64,000 bases of DNA, taken from NCBI GenBank assembly GCA_029931535.1, contig JAQPZY010001498.1, positions 2,740,001 through 2,804,000 on the forward strand, written 5' to 3'. Positions 23,816 to 35,841 of the stretch are shown here, in pieces (the first letter of the stretch is position 1; every line of letters starts with the position of its first letter). The DNA is from Margaritifera margaritifera (Eukaryota; Mollusca; Bivalvia; Unionida; Margaritiferidae). The position numbers and the translations under genes were made by a program. The notes beneath the pieces are model-generated. The model was given only the letters and a program-made list of their open reading frames with translations. It searched no databases and had not been told where the DNA came from.

Positions 23816-25265
23816 CAAAAATGTACTAAAACATATAAATGTTACAAACTGCTCAAATCTTCAGGAAGATAAATCCTTTAAATAAAAGAAAATATTACCT
23901 CTTACAAGACAAAAGGTAAGAGATGCCAAAGTTTTGCAATAAAAATATTTAAAATAAAACCACTTAAACACACAAAATAACCCAAAAGGTAATGAAGCAT
24001 GGACAATAAGTCACAGCAACCAATTTTTGACAGAATTGTGTTGTACTCGCCAAGATACATCTACACACAAATATACATGACCCTGCAGTCAACAGTGCAC
24101 AAAAACCGACTTCATGGGATTAAATTTAACCAAAATCACTAGAGCATTAAACATAGGTAGAACAGACCTACTTTTATGATTGCATCACCAAGTCCTCTAT
24201 ACACAAAACTGTATGACCCAGATGCTAAAAGTGCATGAGAAACTAACCTAAATGCAAAACTTAATAGAAGTGTGATGAAGGGATGACAGAGGGATGGATG
24301 AATAAGGGTAACACTACATGTGTACCCCTTCAACATTCATGGTAGTACATATAAGAAGTTGTCCATTCCAAAACCAAAAAATAACATATTGTAAATTGTT
24401 AAATTCACAAGAAACAAATGGGGAACAGCTTGTCCAGACAAACATAATCACACACTACACAATGTGCAAGAACATGAATTTCATTAAGTCAATCATTGCA
24501 GCAAAAGAGCTGGCTGTTCTGATCTTTGTCCTTATGAAGTATTGCCTCCAGTCTCAATGATACACCTGTGATTAGTTATTTCAGATGTAGACAAAACTGA
24601 CTTTCTATCTCACTTACTTGGACATCACAAGACAAGCACACTTTTTCCTCAAACTGGCATTAACTGGAAAAGTTCAATGACCTCATTATCTTGCTATGTC
24701 TCTTTCCTCCATGCCTCTTTCCCCTTTATCTGCACATTTTATTCTAGCATCTACATCTTTACACCTCCCTCATGGATGTCTGTACACACTATATAGACAC
24801 ACATTTCATATGCCAGCTGTCAATAGTCTGATTGTAGATAATGGGGATCATGTATGTATAGCTGAATGTGCACTGTTCTAATTTGTGTTTATTAAGATAG
24901 CAGCACTAAAGTCATGAACAGTTATGTGCTCCATTAAATATATGATATCCTTATAATGTCCTGATATTTAAATGTACTGAAAAAAGAGCGTACAGTAAGA
25001 TATGTAGGTGCCATTAATCTAAATGAGCAACAAATAGTTAAATTCTTACTTCTAGCATGATGTTGTTACACATAATTGCTTATTGCTTGCTTAATGGAAA
25101 ATGTCATATTCTAGGAGGTAAAAACACTGTTCTGTTCATAATGCTTCCCAAAACTCTGCATGATTAAAAGCTATGCAAGATTTATCAAATATCAGTAAAC
25201 TACTATAAAAACTGGAGCTGCTCCCATAAGTCATTACCATGGCAAATCTCCATGATTTTCTGCAC
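23816..25265. other. AT-rich DNA, no gene recognised
   Basis: No supported feature. Confidence 0.4.
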
Positions 25266-25560
25266 ACATGATCCCCCCTGCTCCAGATTATGACCCAGGG
25301 GTCATAACCCAAACTGTTACATATATTATGTGTATTTCTGCTGTGAATGCATGTGTAAAATTTGGTCAAAATAGATTAGAAAATATCACTAATTGCAAAA
25401 AAAATTTATATCTGACCTTTGACCCTTTTCAGAGACCCCATATGAGCAGCTCAAAAATCATACCCTACCACATGTAAACCCTATGCACCAAGTCTGGTGA
25501 ATTTCCATACAACGATGAGATTTATGGATACAAAGACAGACAGATGGACAAAGTGATATG
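25266..25560 (+). repeat. probable dispersed repeat remnant
   Basis: The stretch runs from an imperfect palindrome ATGACCCAGGGGTCATAA through CTGACCTTTGACCC to ACAGACAGATGGACAAAGTG. This composition recurs in intergenic repeats of molluscs as I remember them. There is no second copy in this window to prove it. Confidence 0.35.
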
Positions 25561-26397
25561 GGGCTAAGGCATGTGGATAATAAGTGTGTAAAAAGGGATA
25601 ATGATGAATATGATTATCTGAGCTTAGTCTTCACCTTCACGATATAAAGCAGGACCCAAGAATACTGGTCCAGTTGACTGGAAAGGTAAATTATTTATAT
25701 ACTTTGCTTTTATTCCATTTAAATCGATTTTAAAACTTATAACTATTTTGATTCTGGCTCTAAACAGACAATAGACTACCTTGACTCACGATGACCTTGA
25801 CCTTTGTTCATATTAAAATATTTTACTAACGACTTCTAAATATTATAAAACCAATAATCTCTATTAATCAAACAGACTTATAATTCAAACAACTGTGTGG
25901 AAAATGACTAAAGACAAATATTCCATGTACAACAAACGTTTTAAAATGAATTCAGACAGTTATATTCAGACTAAATGTTGTATCAATAATTATTAGAAAA
26001 TCTGATATACTGTCTTAAGATCAAAAATGAGTATGTGAAACATTACAATTAAAGTTGCACCAGAATTAAGTTCTCACCCCACACCCCAAAGCACCACAGA
26101 CTCTCCTTAGGATTTTGAAAGTGGAAATCCACATGTACATTTTCTACAAAAACCGAGAGTCCAGTATAAATAGAAAACTGTAGACCCAATTTGAAAAACT
26201 GAATGCAGGACCAGAAATGTGATCATCATGAAGCAGGACCCTCCTTACAGAGTGCGCTGCACCACCAACTACTCAGGGTCTGATAATAATAATCAAAAAT
26301 GCAGTTGAAAAGAAGGAAGTATCAAACTCTGGACTTTGGTCACAAAAATCATGTACACATGTTATCAGAGTTCAACTAACCTGTATAGCCTGTGATC
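25561..26397. other. no gene; short dispersed repeat at 26157-26215
   Basis: TATAGAAAACTGTAGACC-type sequence followed by TGAAAA and CTGAAT recurs at 38440-38505, so part of this stretch is a dispersed repeat. No coding feature is seen. Confidence 0.45.
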
Positions 26398-26625
26398 TTA
26401 CCATATATACTTGCTTATAAGTTGAGTCCAACTGCAAACAACATAGACCCTGACTTACCATCGCATAATGTGCAGGCAGATCAGGATCTATCTTGGTTGT
26501 TCTACTGATTACTAATAACAAACTGCAAAGTCCCAGATCTGCTAGCATATTCTGCAACTGCAGATCTGGATCTGTGCAGTTTGCAGTTAGACTTGACTTA
26601 TAAGAGTTTGTATACGGTAAATTGT
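26398..26625. mobile_element. double-hairpin MITE, full-length diverged copy
   Basis: The left end TATATACTTGCTTATAAGTT and the inverted right end GACTTGACTTATAAGAGTTT flank two hairpins built from CATAGACCCTGACTTACC and CCCAGATCTGCTAGC with their partners. It has the same structure as 1819-2032 with more substitutions. Confidence 0.8.
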
Positions 26626-27399
26626 GCTCTGTCAGTTTTGTAGCTATTAGGCCAAGTGTATCAAGTTCACCATCTCAGGAAAGATATGTGCAGATGATAG
26701 ATCCATTTTATACAACATAAAAAAAACTACATTCAATGTAAGCCCACATTATAATTTGGGTACATTCATGAAGATAAAACTCATCATAATAAGTGCACAT
26801 CAACGATGTCACAAACAATGTCCCCTTCACATGTATATCCAAACTAGCAGAGTTAGCCTTTGTCCAATTTGGAAGCACTCCATTTTCGAGGTGCAGGATC
26901 GAAACATATCTACTTAGGAAGGGATATTTTAATACAAGTTTTGACCAATAAGAAGGGTATATGCCTATTAAAGCATGTACAAGTATTATATTAAATATAG
27001 TACAAAGCAAGACTTCAGGGTCCTACAAATATTAAAATCAGATGGTAGCTCCCGAGGGGCAGCCCATCAGGAAAAGAACCCTTTCTGCTGGTTAATTTAA
27101 GAAGGGAGCTAACTGTACTTTATTTTCAAATTTCTCTGTACCTAAATTAGACAGACAAATAAAAGTATGTGTATTTTTGAAGGTGTTGATATGAAGAATG
27201 CATCTCAATTGTGAAATGGTGTTACTATAACTACTTCAAAAAGACTTTATGTTAATTCAAATCTAAATTTTTCAAAATAATTTCAAACTTTTTGAACATT
27301 CAAATCCCAGATAATATTCAACATAGCCTGACTTTGTCATCATCTATTTCTTTATTTTTGTTCCCAACTTTTAAAAAAAAGGCTAAGGCCTATATGTCA
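26626..27399. other. AT-rich DNA, no gene recognised
   Basis: No supported feature. Confidence 0.4.
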
Positions 27400-27890
27400 A
27401 GTCCAAGGTCAAAGCATTGATCCCAAGGTCAAAAGGTTGGACGAGTATGTGATAGAATGAATTGTCTAAGCTTCATAATGATTCATCCCAAATATGAATA
27501 AAATCCATCAAGGGATTTAGGACATATAAGCAAACACTTTAACCAAAACCTTAATGCAAATTTTCTATGACTGTGACCGTGACGCCATGGTCAATGGGGT
27601 AAGCGCACATGTAACAGAATGAATTGTCTTATCTTCATAATGATTCATCCCAAGTATGAAGAAAATTCATTCAGTTTAGGGAATATAAACAACTTAGAAA
27701 ACTTTAACCAAAATCTTAATGCAAATTTTCCATGACTGTGACCTTGACACATTAAGGTAAAAGGAGTAAACAGGCATGTCATAGAATAAAGTCTTAGCTT
27801 CATAATGATTTATGCCAAGAATGATGAGAATCTTATCAATGCATTTAGCAAACAGATGCTAATGAAAAGTTTTAACCAAAAACATAACAA
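27400..27890. repeat. degenerate tandem repeat, about 170 bp, three copies
   Basis: Each unit has AGCTTCATAATGATTCATCC, an AAAATCCATCA-like phrase, TTTAACCAAAA, CTTAATGCAAATTTTC and ATGACTGTGACC. The third copy is the most diverged and loses its end. Confidence 0.8.
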
Positions 27891-28137
27891 ATTGTTGATG
27901 GCATTGACACAGCCACTGCCACCACCACAAAAGTGACTGCTATGTCTCACTTCCCACTAATGTAGACTCCACAGTAACCATAACAAGAAACTTCCTTCTA
28001 GCCCAGCCCACATTCATTTAGCTAGAAAATAAAACTTTAAAATTAAGCTTAATCTTGGGTGTGGATGGACATACCAACCTACAGACCGACAGATGGATGG
28101 ACAGACATGCACATAGATGCCAAAGTGGTAGTCATGG

Positions 28138-29321
28138 GCCCACTCCTCTGCCACTGAAAATAGGCAACTGTATTTAATCAACTGACCTATATGCAGATGA
28201 CACAACTCAGATCTCAAACAGCTAAAATCAGACCTCGAGGTCTCCCTTCAGATAGTCTTACTTAGAATAGATTCCTGGTGTTAGGAAAATGGCATGAAAG
28301 TAAACACAGACAAGACCAAAGTATTAATGATTACTATCCAACAAAAGAGAGCAAAATTGAGAAATAAAACTTTGAATCTCAAGTTCAATGAAATCTGTCT
28401 CAAATGGTTACCCACGACAAAATCCTTGGGGTGATGGTTGACAATAATTTGCAATGGAATGAACATATTTAAGTCATATGTCATAAAGTCACTTATTGTC
28501 TGTAGTTATTAAGCAAGATAAGGCCATATTTATCAACTAAACATAATAGGTTAATATATTAGAAAAGCTATATACAACCATACCTAGACTACTGTAATGT
28601 TATCTGGAGAAACACTTCTGACAAGAATATTTGCAAATTATTCCGCTTGCAGAAAATACCTTGCAGATTCATCCAAGATAATGCTGAAAACATCCCAAAT
28701 GCAATGAATGATATTAAAATATTAACAGTATGTGAATGAATATTTTTGAGAAAAGCTAAACTTGTGCACAAAGTTTCAAACAATATGGCCCCATTATATC
28801 TCAAGGAACTATTTCATGCTAGAAAACAAGGCCAAATTTTAAAGATCAATTTCAGCTACCACCTTTCCATTCCAAAACCAAATAAAGAACTCTTTAAGAA
28901 AAGTTTTCAATATTTCGGGCTGCTAAATTGGAACAGAATCCCAAAGGAAATTAGAGAAAGTACAAATATAAATGCATTTAATTATTATCTAATTCAATGG
29001 ATGAAAAAAGGAACCTGTTTGATTTAACAAATATATTACACCATAAAATATAAATTCTTAAACCTTCCACTTTGTTGTCTGACTATTTTTGTACTGTATG
29101 TACACAATGTATTTTGCTGGAGCATGTTCTTACAACATTTTTTCTTTCTTATGTCTATATATAACTTCAGCTTATTATCAATGCTTTTTTTTTACTGTGT
29201 GTGCAACTATGTACTATGCATGTAAATATGCATATAATAGACAGCCACAAAGAGGATTAGTTCCGTACAACTAATCATGTCACCCTCTTTAAATAAAGTC
29301 GCTATTATTATTATTATTATT
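28138..29321 (+). mobile_element. non-LTR retrotransposon, 5'-truncated, second copy
   Basis: The copy starts inside the reverse-transcriptase palm: LPLKIGN is followed by DLYADDTTQ with an intact YADD box. It continues with GMKVNTDKTKVLMIT, the ILGVMVDN-type block, LDYCNVIWRN and a C-terminal segment at about 28746-29027 with APLYLKELF and LLNWNRIPKEIRES. Stops and shifts separate these blocks. The 3' end is TTTAAATAAAGTC followed by (ATT)n, as in the copy at 20577-22240. The LPLKIGN and DLYAD blocks show both belong to one family. It encodes a dead reverse transcriptase. Confidence 0.85.
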
Positions 29322-30503
29322 GCTACATTAAGCTTCCACAAAGGCAAGGTTAACAAAAACCAAATGTATCAAAAATCCCTGACACTGTTCATTAGAACAT
29401 GTATTTAGCTATATGATCGCAAAAGTCAGTATGAATGTTTTTATTTGTAACAACTGAAAATGTTTAAAATTCATACTTCAAATATTTATGTATTTCTGAG
29501 AAAAAAAATGTTTTAATTATGATTCATTATACTTTCCTTTCAAAAAATGTGTACTTTTATATACTTATTTCATGAAAAAGCTAAAAAGATAAAAAAAATA
29601 CCTCAAACCGTCAATAAGCCACCGTTCTTACCTTTTATTCAGTAGCTCAGAAAAAGGCATGTTAATATGAAACTGTTTGATTTACGCTGTCCATTTTCTT
29701 CCTTTTTTTGTCTTTTTTAATTATTTTCCTATATGAAATCATTATATTCCTTTGTGAAATAATTTACAGTCTTGTGAAAATATCACCCAGAGAAGTTTGT
29801 AAGCATGTGTGTCCACTGAGGAATTAGCTCACAAGCCTGCATTTTTAGTTTATGACATATTTATTTTCAGACATTACATAATTATACCAATACACCAACT
29901 GTCTGCCTCATGCTGTCCCACAAAAAATTAAAAATATCATATAGTCTAATTTAGTCAACACATTATATTCTGTAGAATTTCATCAGGTCTACTGTCTACA
30001 TTTTGTAACATATTAAAACTCTTTCATATCTACTTAAGACAACTTAAGACTTCATTTAAAGTCATCACTTTACTAATATGAATATAGTAACTCTACTCCA
30101 AACTGAACTCACTAATTCTCAGCTGCAGAACTGACTAAATCCTAGCTGTAGAAGTAACTGGCACACACTATACAACTAGACTCAAACTTTTTATTTCAAG
30201 TTTCATATAGACATTCATTGACTGAAAGATTACAACTCCTGGCTATAATTAAAGTTTCCTTTTACTCAACTCAGCTTCAACAAAGAGTTACTATGCTTCC
30301 GAATTAAGAGTTCCATGTGTCTCTTACCATCTGTACACTTTACAGGAAGCCTGGCCACATGGGGACTTAACTTGGTGTGACCCTATGATCTGAATGTCCT
30401 GGCCACTTACTTTTTTACTTGAAATGTCCAACTTCCTGCCTAGTACAGACTCCTATAATGACCACTGGCTCTTTCACTCATATGGCACATATTTGTACCT
30501 ATC
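29322..30503. other. AT-rich DNA, no gene recognised
   Basis: No supported feature. Confidence 0.4.
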
Positions 30504-30516
30504 TACCGTAATGACG

Positions 30517-30567
30517 GTAAGTCTTGGGACACAAAATTTTTTTTTTTCTTCGTGTCCCATGACTTAC
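30517..30567. repeat. inverted repeat with GTAAGTCTTGGGACAC arms
   Basis: The 16-bp arms (GTAAGTCTTGGGACAC and GTGTCCCATGACTTAC) differ by one base and flank a T-rich 19-nt loop. TACCGTAATGACG lies just upstream. The same TGTCCCAAGACTTA word clusters again at 32764-32975, and a further diverged copy occurs near 30595. Confidence 0.75.
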
Positions 30568-31207
30568 ATGCATGTACAATATATAAAATTTTTAGTGTCC
30601 CAAAACTTGTAGCTCGTTCAATTACCACGTCAATAAACTGTTATAAACTACTATGATTGTGTTATGTTATTATTTTGCATGTGCATATTTTCCGATTTGT
30701 CCAACACGATTTAAAATAAAGGTAAATAAAGACTTCATAATTCATGGGCCGCGTATATTTAACGGGAGATCTGTACTGTAGACTGTAGTGTACAGTACTT
30801 ACACAGTGCAAATCGTGCTTGGCGTCACTTATATCCTTGTTTATTCAAAAAAAATATTCGATGCAGATTTTGCGTTTTTCATCGTTTTTACTAAATTGCA
30901 CTCTTCCTGATTACACATTTCAAGTACACGTTCATTGCCGTTTCATTTATTTTGATTCACGCGCTCAACAGTTACTGTTTTTCAGTGGTATAAGCGATCC
31001 TTCAAAGTGATGTAATGAAAAGGCACGCGTGTTTAATTATATAAAGCATATAGCCAGCATAAATTCACATAACAGTCATATATTCATGAAATAATGATCG
31101 TATTATATGTTACAATTCTGAATATAGATCGATTAAGAGCATCATCGATCCATTTTAGTTTTGTTTCGACTTCACAAAATCGTAATTTTCCACACTTTTG
31201 GTTTTGG

Positions 31208-31987
31208 CTAGTCCGAGTTTCCTCTGACCCTTCACACCCCATTTTTGATATTTTGACATTTATGTTGGGGTGTCGGGTCAGAGTCCATTGCCTATCAAAA
31301 AGTTGGAATTCGCCGCCACCGCGCGGTAGCGGCATAGGGTAGCTGCTTACTACCGGGCCTAGCAAACTTAAACGACCTTACATCGAGCCATACCTGCATG
31401 AAATCGATAGGAATATGATTTATCTTCTCAGAAATTGCGAGTATGGCATTCGTTTTGTCTTTAATCCGCTGACAGCAGAGACGAAACTGCAGCGTTGATG
31501 AAATTTGACCTGGTACACGTCATTAGCATTGCTAGTCACGTGACTACACTAATCTCGCAACCTACATGACCAGGACATCAGAGGTAAAATAGTCACGTGA
31601 TATCAACAATAAACCCCTTTCCAATGTTGTTGTACAAAAAATTTGAAAACATTAAATGAAAGTCACGTAATGTTTGTAAAAAAACGAAAGGACACACAAT
31701 TCTCAACATATTTATTCCGAGAACAACTACCAGAAACCTGTCGCTGTCACAGTAACCTGGAGAAAGCCAGATTCATCAAGCACAGAGCACATTGTCAACG
31801 TGGTAGTCACGTGATACAAACAAAAACATCATTGGGACCCGGTAGTAAGCAGCTACCCTATGCTGCTACCGCGCGGTTGCGGCGAATTCCAACTTTTCGA
31901 TAGGCAATGGGCTCTGACCCCACACCCCAACATAAATGTCAAAATATCAAAAATGGGGTGTGAAGGGTCAGAGGAAACTCGGACTAG
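31208..31987. mobile_element. 780-bp element with 150-bp terminal inverted repeats and 7-bp target duplication
   Basis: Seen directly: 31208-31357 and 31838-31987 are inverted copies of each other with only about six mismatches, starting CTAGTCCGAGTTTCC. Both sides are flanked by the direct repeat GTTTTGG (31201-31207 and 31988-31994). The interior of about 480 bp encodes no transposase. It carries TCACGTGA-type words near 31534, 31592 and 31808, plus AGTCACGTAA near 31660. Long inverted repeats with a duplication of 7-10 bp suggest a Mutator- or hAT-related nonautonomous element. The family is inferred. Confidence 0.85.
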
Positions 31988-32862
31988 GTTTTGGCAAGCT
32001 GGTTGTTTTGGCGTCTCCTTTGTTTATAATTGGCGGATTTGTCTTTGTTCTTCGACAGCAATTCAGGCCAAATAATTGTTTAAACCCTGAAATTGGCTTG
32101 GGTAAAGAGGAAATTTTGTCCGGTACGTTGAAGTGTCATTGACCTCTACTAAGTAACATTAGGACGATTACCGTTGCTGAATAAACAGGTACTTATTTTA
32201 AGGTCGCTTACATCAAAGCAAACTACCACAGAGTTTTTATTTTAAGAGCATTATTTCTTAAACTTCTTTATCGTATTTTAGAGACATTATTTAAGTTTAG
32301 TGCAGTGGTGCCTATGATTCGAATGCAATATATGTACTTCATTCATCACAAGTTAAATCTTCATCACATTTTAATGAATCATGTATTACCATTTTCAGCG
32401 GGGTAAAAACCCATAATTACAGGTGACGTTCCACAATTGTAATGCAATAATGCATAAACTGACAATAGTAAACTAGAGCACAAAAGGGAGAAGTTACTGT
32501 TGAATGGGTAAAACATACTGCTAATGCTCAATTCTTATCATCTGATTAAATTATACATATTTTAATTCGGTAGAAATAATAAGAAATCAGAGGAAAAATT
32601 AAATATATTTATTGACTCTTCAAACAAATTATAATAATTTATAACATTTCCATGTAATAAATCATAATGAGCGTCCCTTAACAACCACGAAGTCATGTTT
32701 ATTTTACATGAGGTTACGATAGATAAAATACACTGATCAATCAGTAGAAAGAAAAAAAAATGTTTTAGGTGTCCCAAGACTTATAGTACATGAAAAATTG
32801 CTTTAACTTCGTGTCCCAACTTTTATAGGTCATAAAAAAATTACTTTTGAAAATAATTAAGT

Positions 32863-32973
32863 GTGTCCCAAGACTTATAGTGTCCCAAGACTTACTATAT
32901 TATTACACACATAACATAATAGGTGTGTACCGTAATGATAGTAAGTCTTGGGACACTATAAGTCTTGGGACAC
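32863..32973. repeat. perfect 36-bp inverted repeat
   Basis: The arms at 32863-32898 and 32938-32973 are exact reverse complements (each holds the word TAAGTCTTGGGACAC twice or its complement) around a 39-nt spacer. Diverged pairing extends the arms by roughly 15 bp more on each side. TACCGTAATGATAG near 32928 parallels TACCGTAATGACGG near 30504, so these may be ends of mariner-like MITEs. Confidence 0.85.
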
Positions 32974-32988
32974 CCTTAATCATTTTCA

Positions 32989-33298
32989 AAGTATGGACGG
33001 TTATAGTTATGTTATAATTCATAAATAAAAGTTACATTAATAATTTTTTTTCTTCAGTTTTTGTAGAAAAATGAAAAGTTGATCATTCTGAATATGTTAC
33101 ATGTTATAAATATTACAGTTTATAGCTAGGGCTTACAATGTAATTAGATATGTATGGTATATGTGAATTATTACATAACTATAACCTTCCCGATAATCCA
33201 TTTTGTGATAAAAAAAATATGTAGAACAAGTCATAATATTATTCAGAAGCTCACTGGGCAAACTGAATTAAACATATATCAATGTATGATAGCTGTGG
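32989..33298. other. AT-rich DNA, no gene recognised
   Basis: No supported feature. Confidence 0.4.
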
Positions 33299-33449
33299 GG
33301 GGGGGGGAGACGGGGCAGTTGCCCCAGGCTTCATAGGTATTGGCACGCCAAAACAGTTGATAAAAATTCGGGTCTCGTATTCTGGCCCTTTGGGTCATCA
33401 TCGTCGCCCTGGGTGCCATTTACCCTTAGTACGCCACTGTATGACAGCA
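33299..33449. mobile_element. G-tract repeat ending TACGCCACTG
   Basis: It opens with a run of G, then CAGTTGCCCCAGGC, GGGTCATCATCGTCGCCC and GTGCCATTTACCCTTAGTAC, and ends GCCACTG near 33439. A second copy in the same orientation lies at 48953-49098. The CAGTGGCGTA end read from the other strand resembles hAT-type ends; the other terminus is unclear. Confidence 0.65.
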
Positions 33450-34010
33450 AAGATCCAGCATTCTTGGAGCCTATGGGCTCTGGGCAACAGATTTATCAGA
33501 CCCTGAACTTTGTTTCCATGATATTAATTTCTTGCACAAACTTAAGAATTCCAAGGTTTAAACAGATTTGCAAACCTATTAAAAATCATGAATTGTTTAG
33601 AACAGAACATCACCAATAGCAATGTTTATCACTTTTGTTCACCACATATACCATCAAATTTTACCAGCATATCTGTCAAGTAACTAGCAAGTCGCACAGC
33701 TCACAAGTGAAAGCATTCCTATAACAGAATAGTGGACAGCTAGCAAGTCGCCTAGCTAACAAGTGAAAGCATCCCAATAACAGAAATCCAAAATAGTGGA
33801 CAGAAAAAAAATCAAATTATGGATTCTAACTGACCTCAATACAATAATTTATTAACAGCTCTGAGCAGTAGAATATGTATGGAAATGATTCTGTGAGACA
33901 ATGTAATCTGTCTGCAGAGACAATCTCTCAAAGCATTGATCTAAGAGGTAGTAACAGTTTCTTTTCAAGGATGCACGACTGCAGGATTCATGCTAATTTA
34001 TAAAAAAAAC

Positions 34011-34607
34011 AAGAGCCCCTTGATAGGACTGACACTCTACCGACCGAAAAGAATTTCCAGCATTTCAAGATAATACCATTTCTTCTTTTTAACTGCTGAG
34101 TGTTGGAACCATCTGATATTCTTGTGCGATAAGATTTTCAAATCAGCTGTTGTGGCAGCCATATTGGATGTAAGATCAGCACCATTTTCATTTAGGTGAA
34201 ACTAGACACCATTAGAAGACTATTTGTGAAAACCCTATACCAATATGAACATCCATTCAAGAGAATTACTGACAAGATTTTCAATATGTTTATTGTGGCA
34301 TCCATATTGGATGTCTGCAGGGCACCATGTTCATTGAGGACCAACTAGATATCATAAGAAGACTTTTGGTGAAAACCCCATGTCAACCAGGCCTTCCATT
34401 TAGGAGGAGTAGCGACCAGAGTTTCAAGATGGCTGCCATGGTGGGTATATTTGAGGTCAGATTGGCACCATTTTCATTCAGGACAAACTAGATATCATAA
34501 TTAGTCTTCTGGTGAAAACCTCATGTAAAGTTTCAAGACAATGGGTGACATAAAACAGGCCATCCAATATTCTCTTCTAGTCTATGACCAGTGAAGCTAA
34601 AAATCTT
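34011..34607 (+). mobile_element. pearl-like (Helitron-type) nonautonomous element, short complete copy
   Basis: The head GGACTGACACTCTACCGACC and TTTTTAACTGCTGAGTGTTG is followed by about three core units with GGCAGCCATATTGGATGT, AGCACCATTTTCATTTAGG and GGTGAAAACCCCATG. The tail is CTAGTCTATGACCAGTGAAG and CTAAAAATC. Head, roughly 150-bp tandem core and tail is the published plan of bivalve pearl elements with BIV160-related satellite. Assignment by architecture only. Confidence 0.75.
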
Positions 34608-34659
34608 GCCCAAAAATAAAGCAAAAATGCACAAAAATCATGCATCAAATTTGCAAGTC

Positions 34660-34770
34660 ATACTTTTATTTGTTTGTTAAATCCCTCCTTTATTTAGAAA
34701 ATTCCCCCATTTTACCATATGGAGGGGAGAATCTACCTCCTACATTTTTAGTTCTAGAATAGACCGTGTA
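34660..34770 (-). repeat. dispersed repeat, inverted copy of 7838-7975
   Basis: On the minus strand TTCTAGAACTAAAAATG, a C/G-rich middle and AGGAGGGATTTAA match the copy at 7838-7975. Confidence 0.55.
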
Positions 34771-35806
34771 GTGACAATAGTTTTGTGAGATTTTGATGAC
34801 AAAGTGACAAAAATGCTTACTGGATTATATGTGCATTTGCCTGAACTGAATTTGTATGAGTGGTCAAAATTAAAATTTTTGGTTATCACAACCAGTGATT
34901 ATTAGGGGTGGGTGTTATATCTTACCTACCATATATCTATATATGTCTCTATCAACTCATCCATCTACCTATTTTCTTTGTTATTTCTTCATTTCTTGTT
35001 CATATATGATCAACACTAAAAGACTGGTATTTTGCTAAAGAATAATTTTTTATAACTAAGTTCCAAAGTAGCCCTTTTTTCAACCAATTTTCCCAACTTA
35101 ATGAGCTCTGGGTCCCTAGGTCTTAAAAAGATATATGAAAACTCCGGATCTGTTTAGGTGAAAAGGAAGAAAACTTGCCCCTTGGGGATCACAAAGTGCT
35201 GTCTGAAACTGTCAGGCTAATGCTACACAACTACTTCTGAAACTGGGTGGAATTTACCTATCCACAGTATGACATATCATATATTCTGAAGTAACCAAAC
35301 TTGCCTACCATGATGTTACAGTCAAACAGGTTGTATGAAGGACAGTAAAAAGACAAGGCCAAAATTTCCCTTTTTAATAGGTGTCCTTTATATACAGAAC
35401 TGCTACTATTGGTGTATTTTCATCCTATTTAAATACTGTGCACTATATGTCTATATATATTTCTTAATCTATAATTCTGATAGTATTTTTACACTGACAA
35501 ACAGACAGACTTTTTAATGAAAATATATCAAACAAGTTTATAATGCTGAACAATTTTAGGTTATAACTGACAAAAGAAACATTCAATATCTATGATTCTT
35601 CTTTAAATTTACCAAGTCTTTTATAATCAGCCATTTTTTATTATATTTTTGAAAATTATAACATTCATATATTTGAAAATGGCAATTTCAGTACAATAAA
35701 TTTTTTTACACAAGAAAAAATACCTTCTTTTAATAATAATCATTTATTTTTATTCGATAGAACAATTAAACAAGGTATTTTGTGCTGTGTATGTGTGTAT
35801 GTGTGT

Positions 35807-35841
<35 letters not shown>

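Noticed and set aside
31936..32142. Plus-strand frame with a hydrophobic stretch (FIIGGFVFVLRQQF)
   Set aside because: It spans the boundary of the 780-bp element. After removing the insert, the frame upstream soon meets a stop and has no start codon or splice signal.
30504..32912. A single 2.4-kb transposon bounded by TACCGTAATGA ends
   Set aside because: The words at both sides are themselves self-complementary hairpins, so two separate MITEs are as likely; boundaries and target duplication could not be shown.
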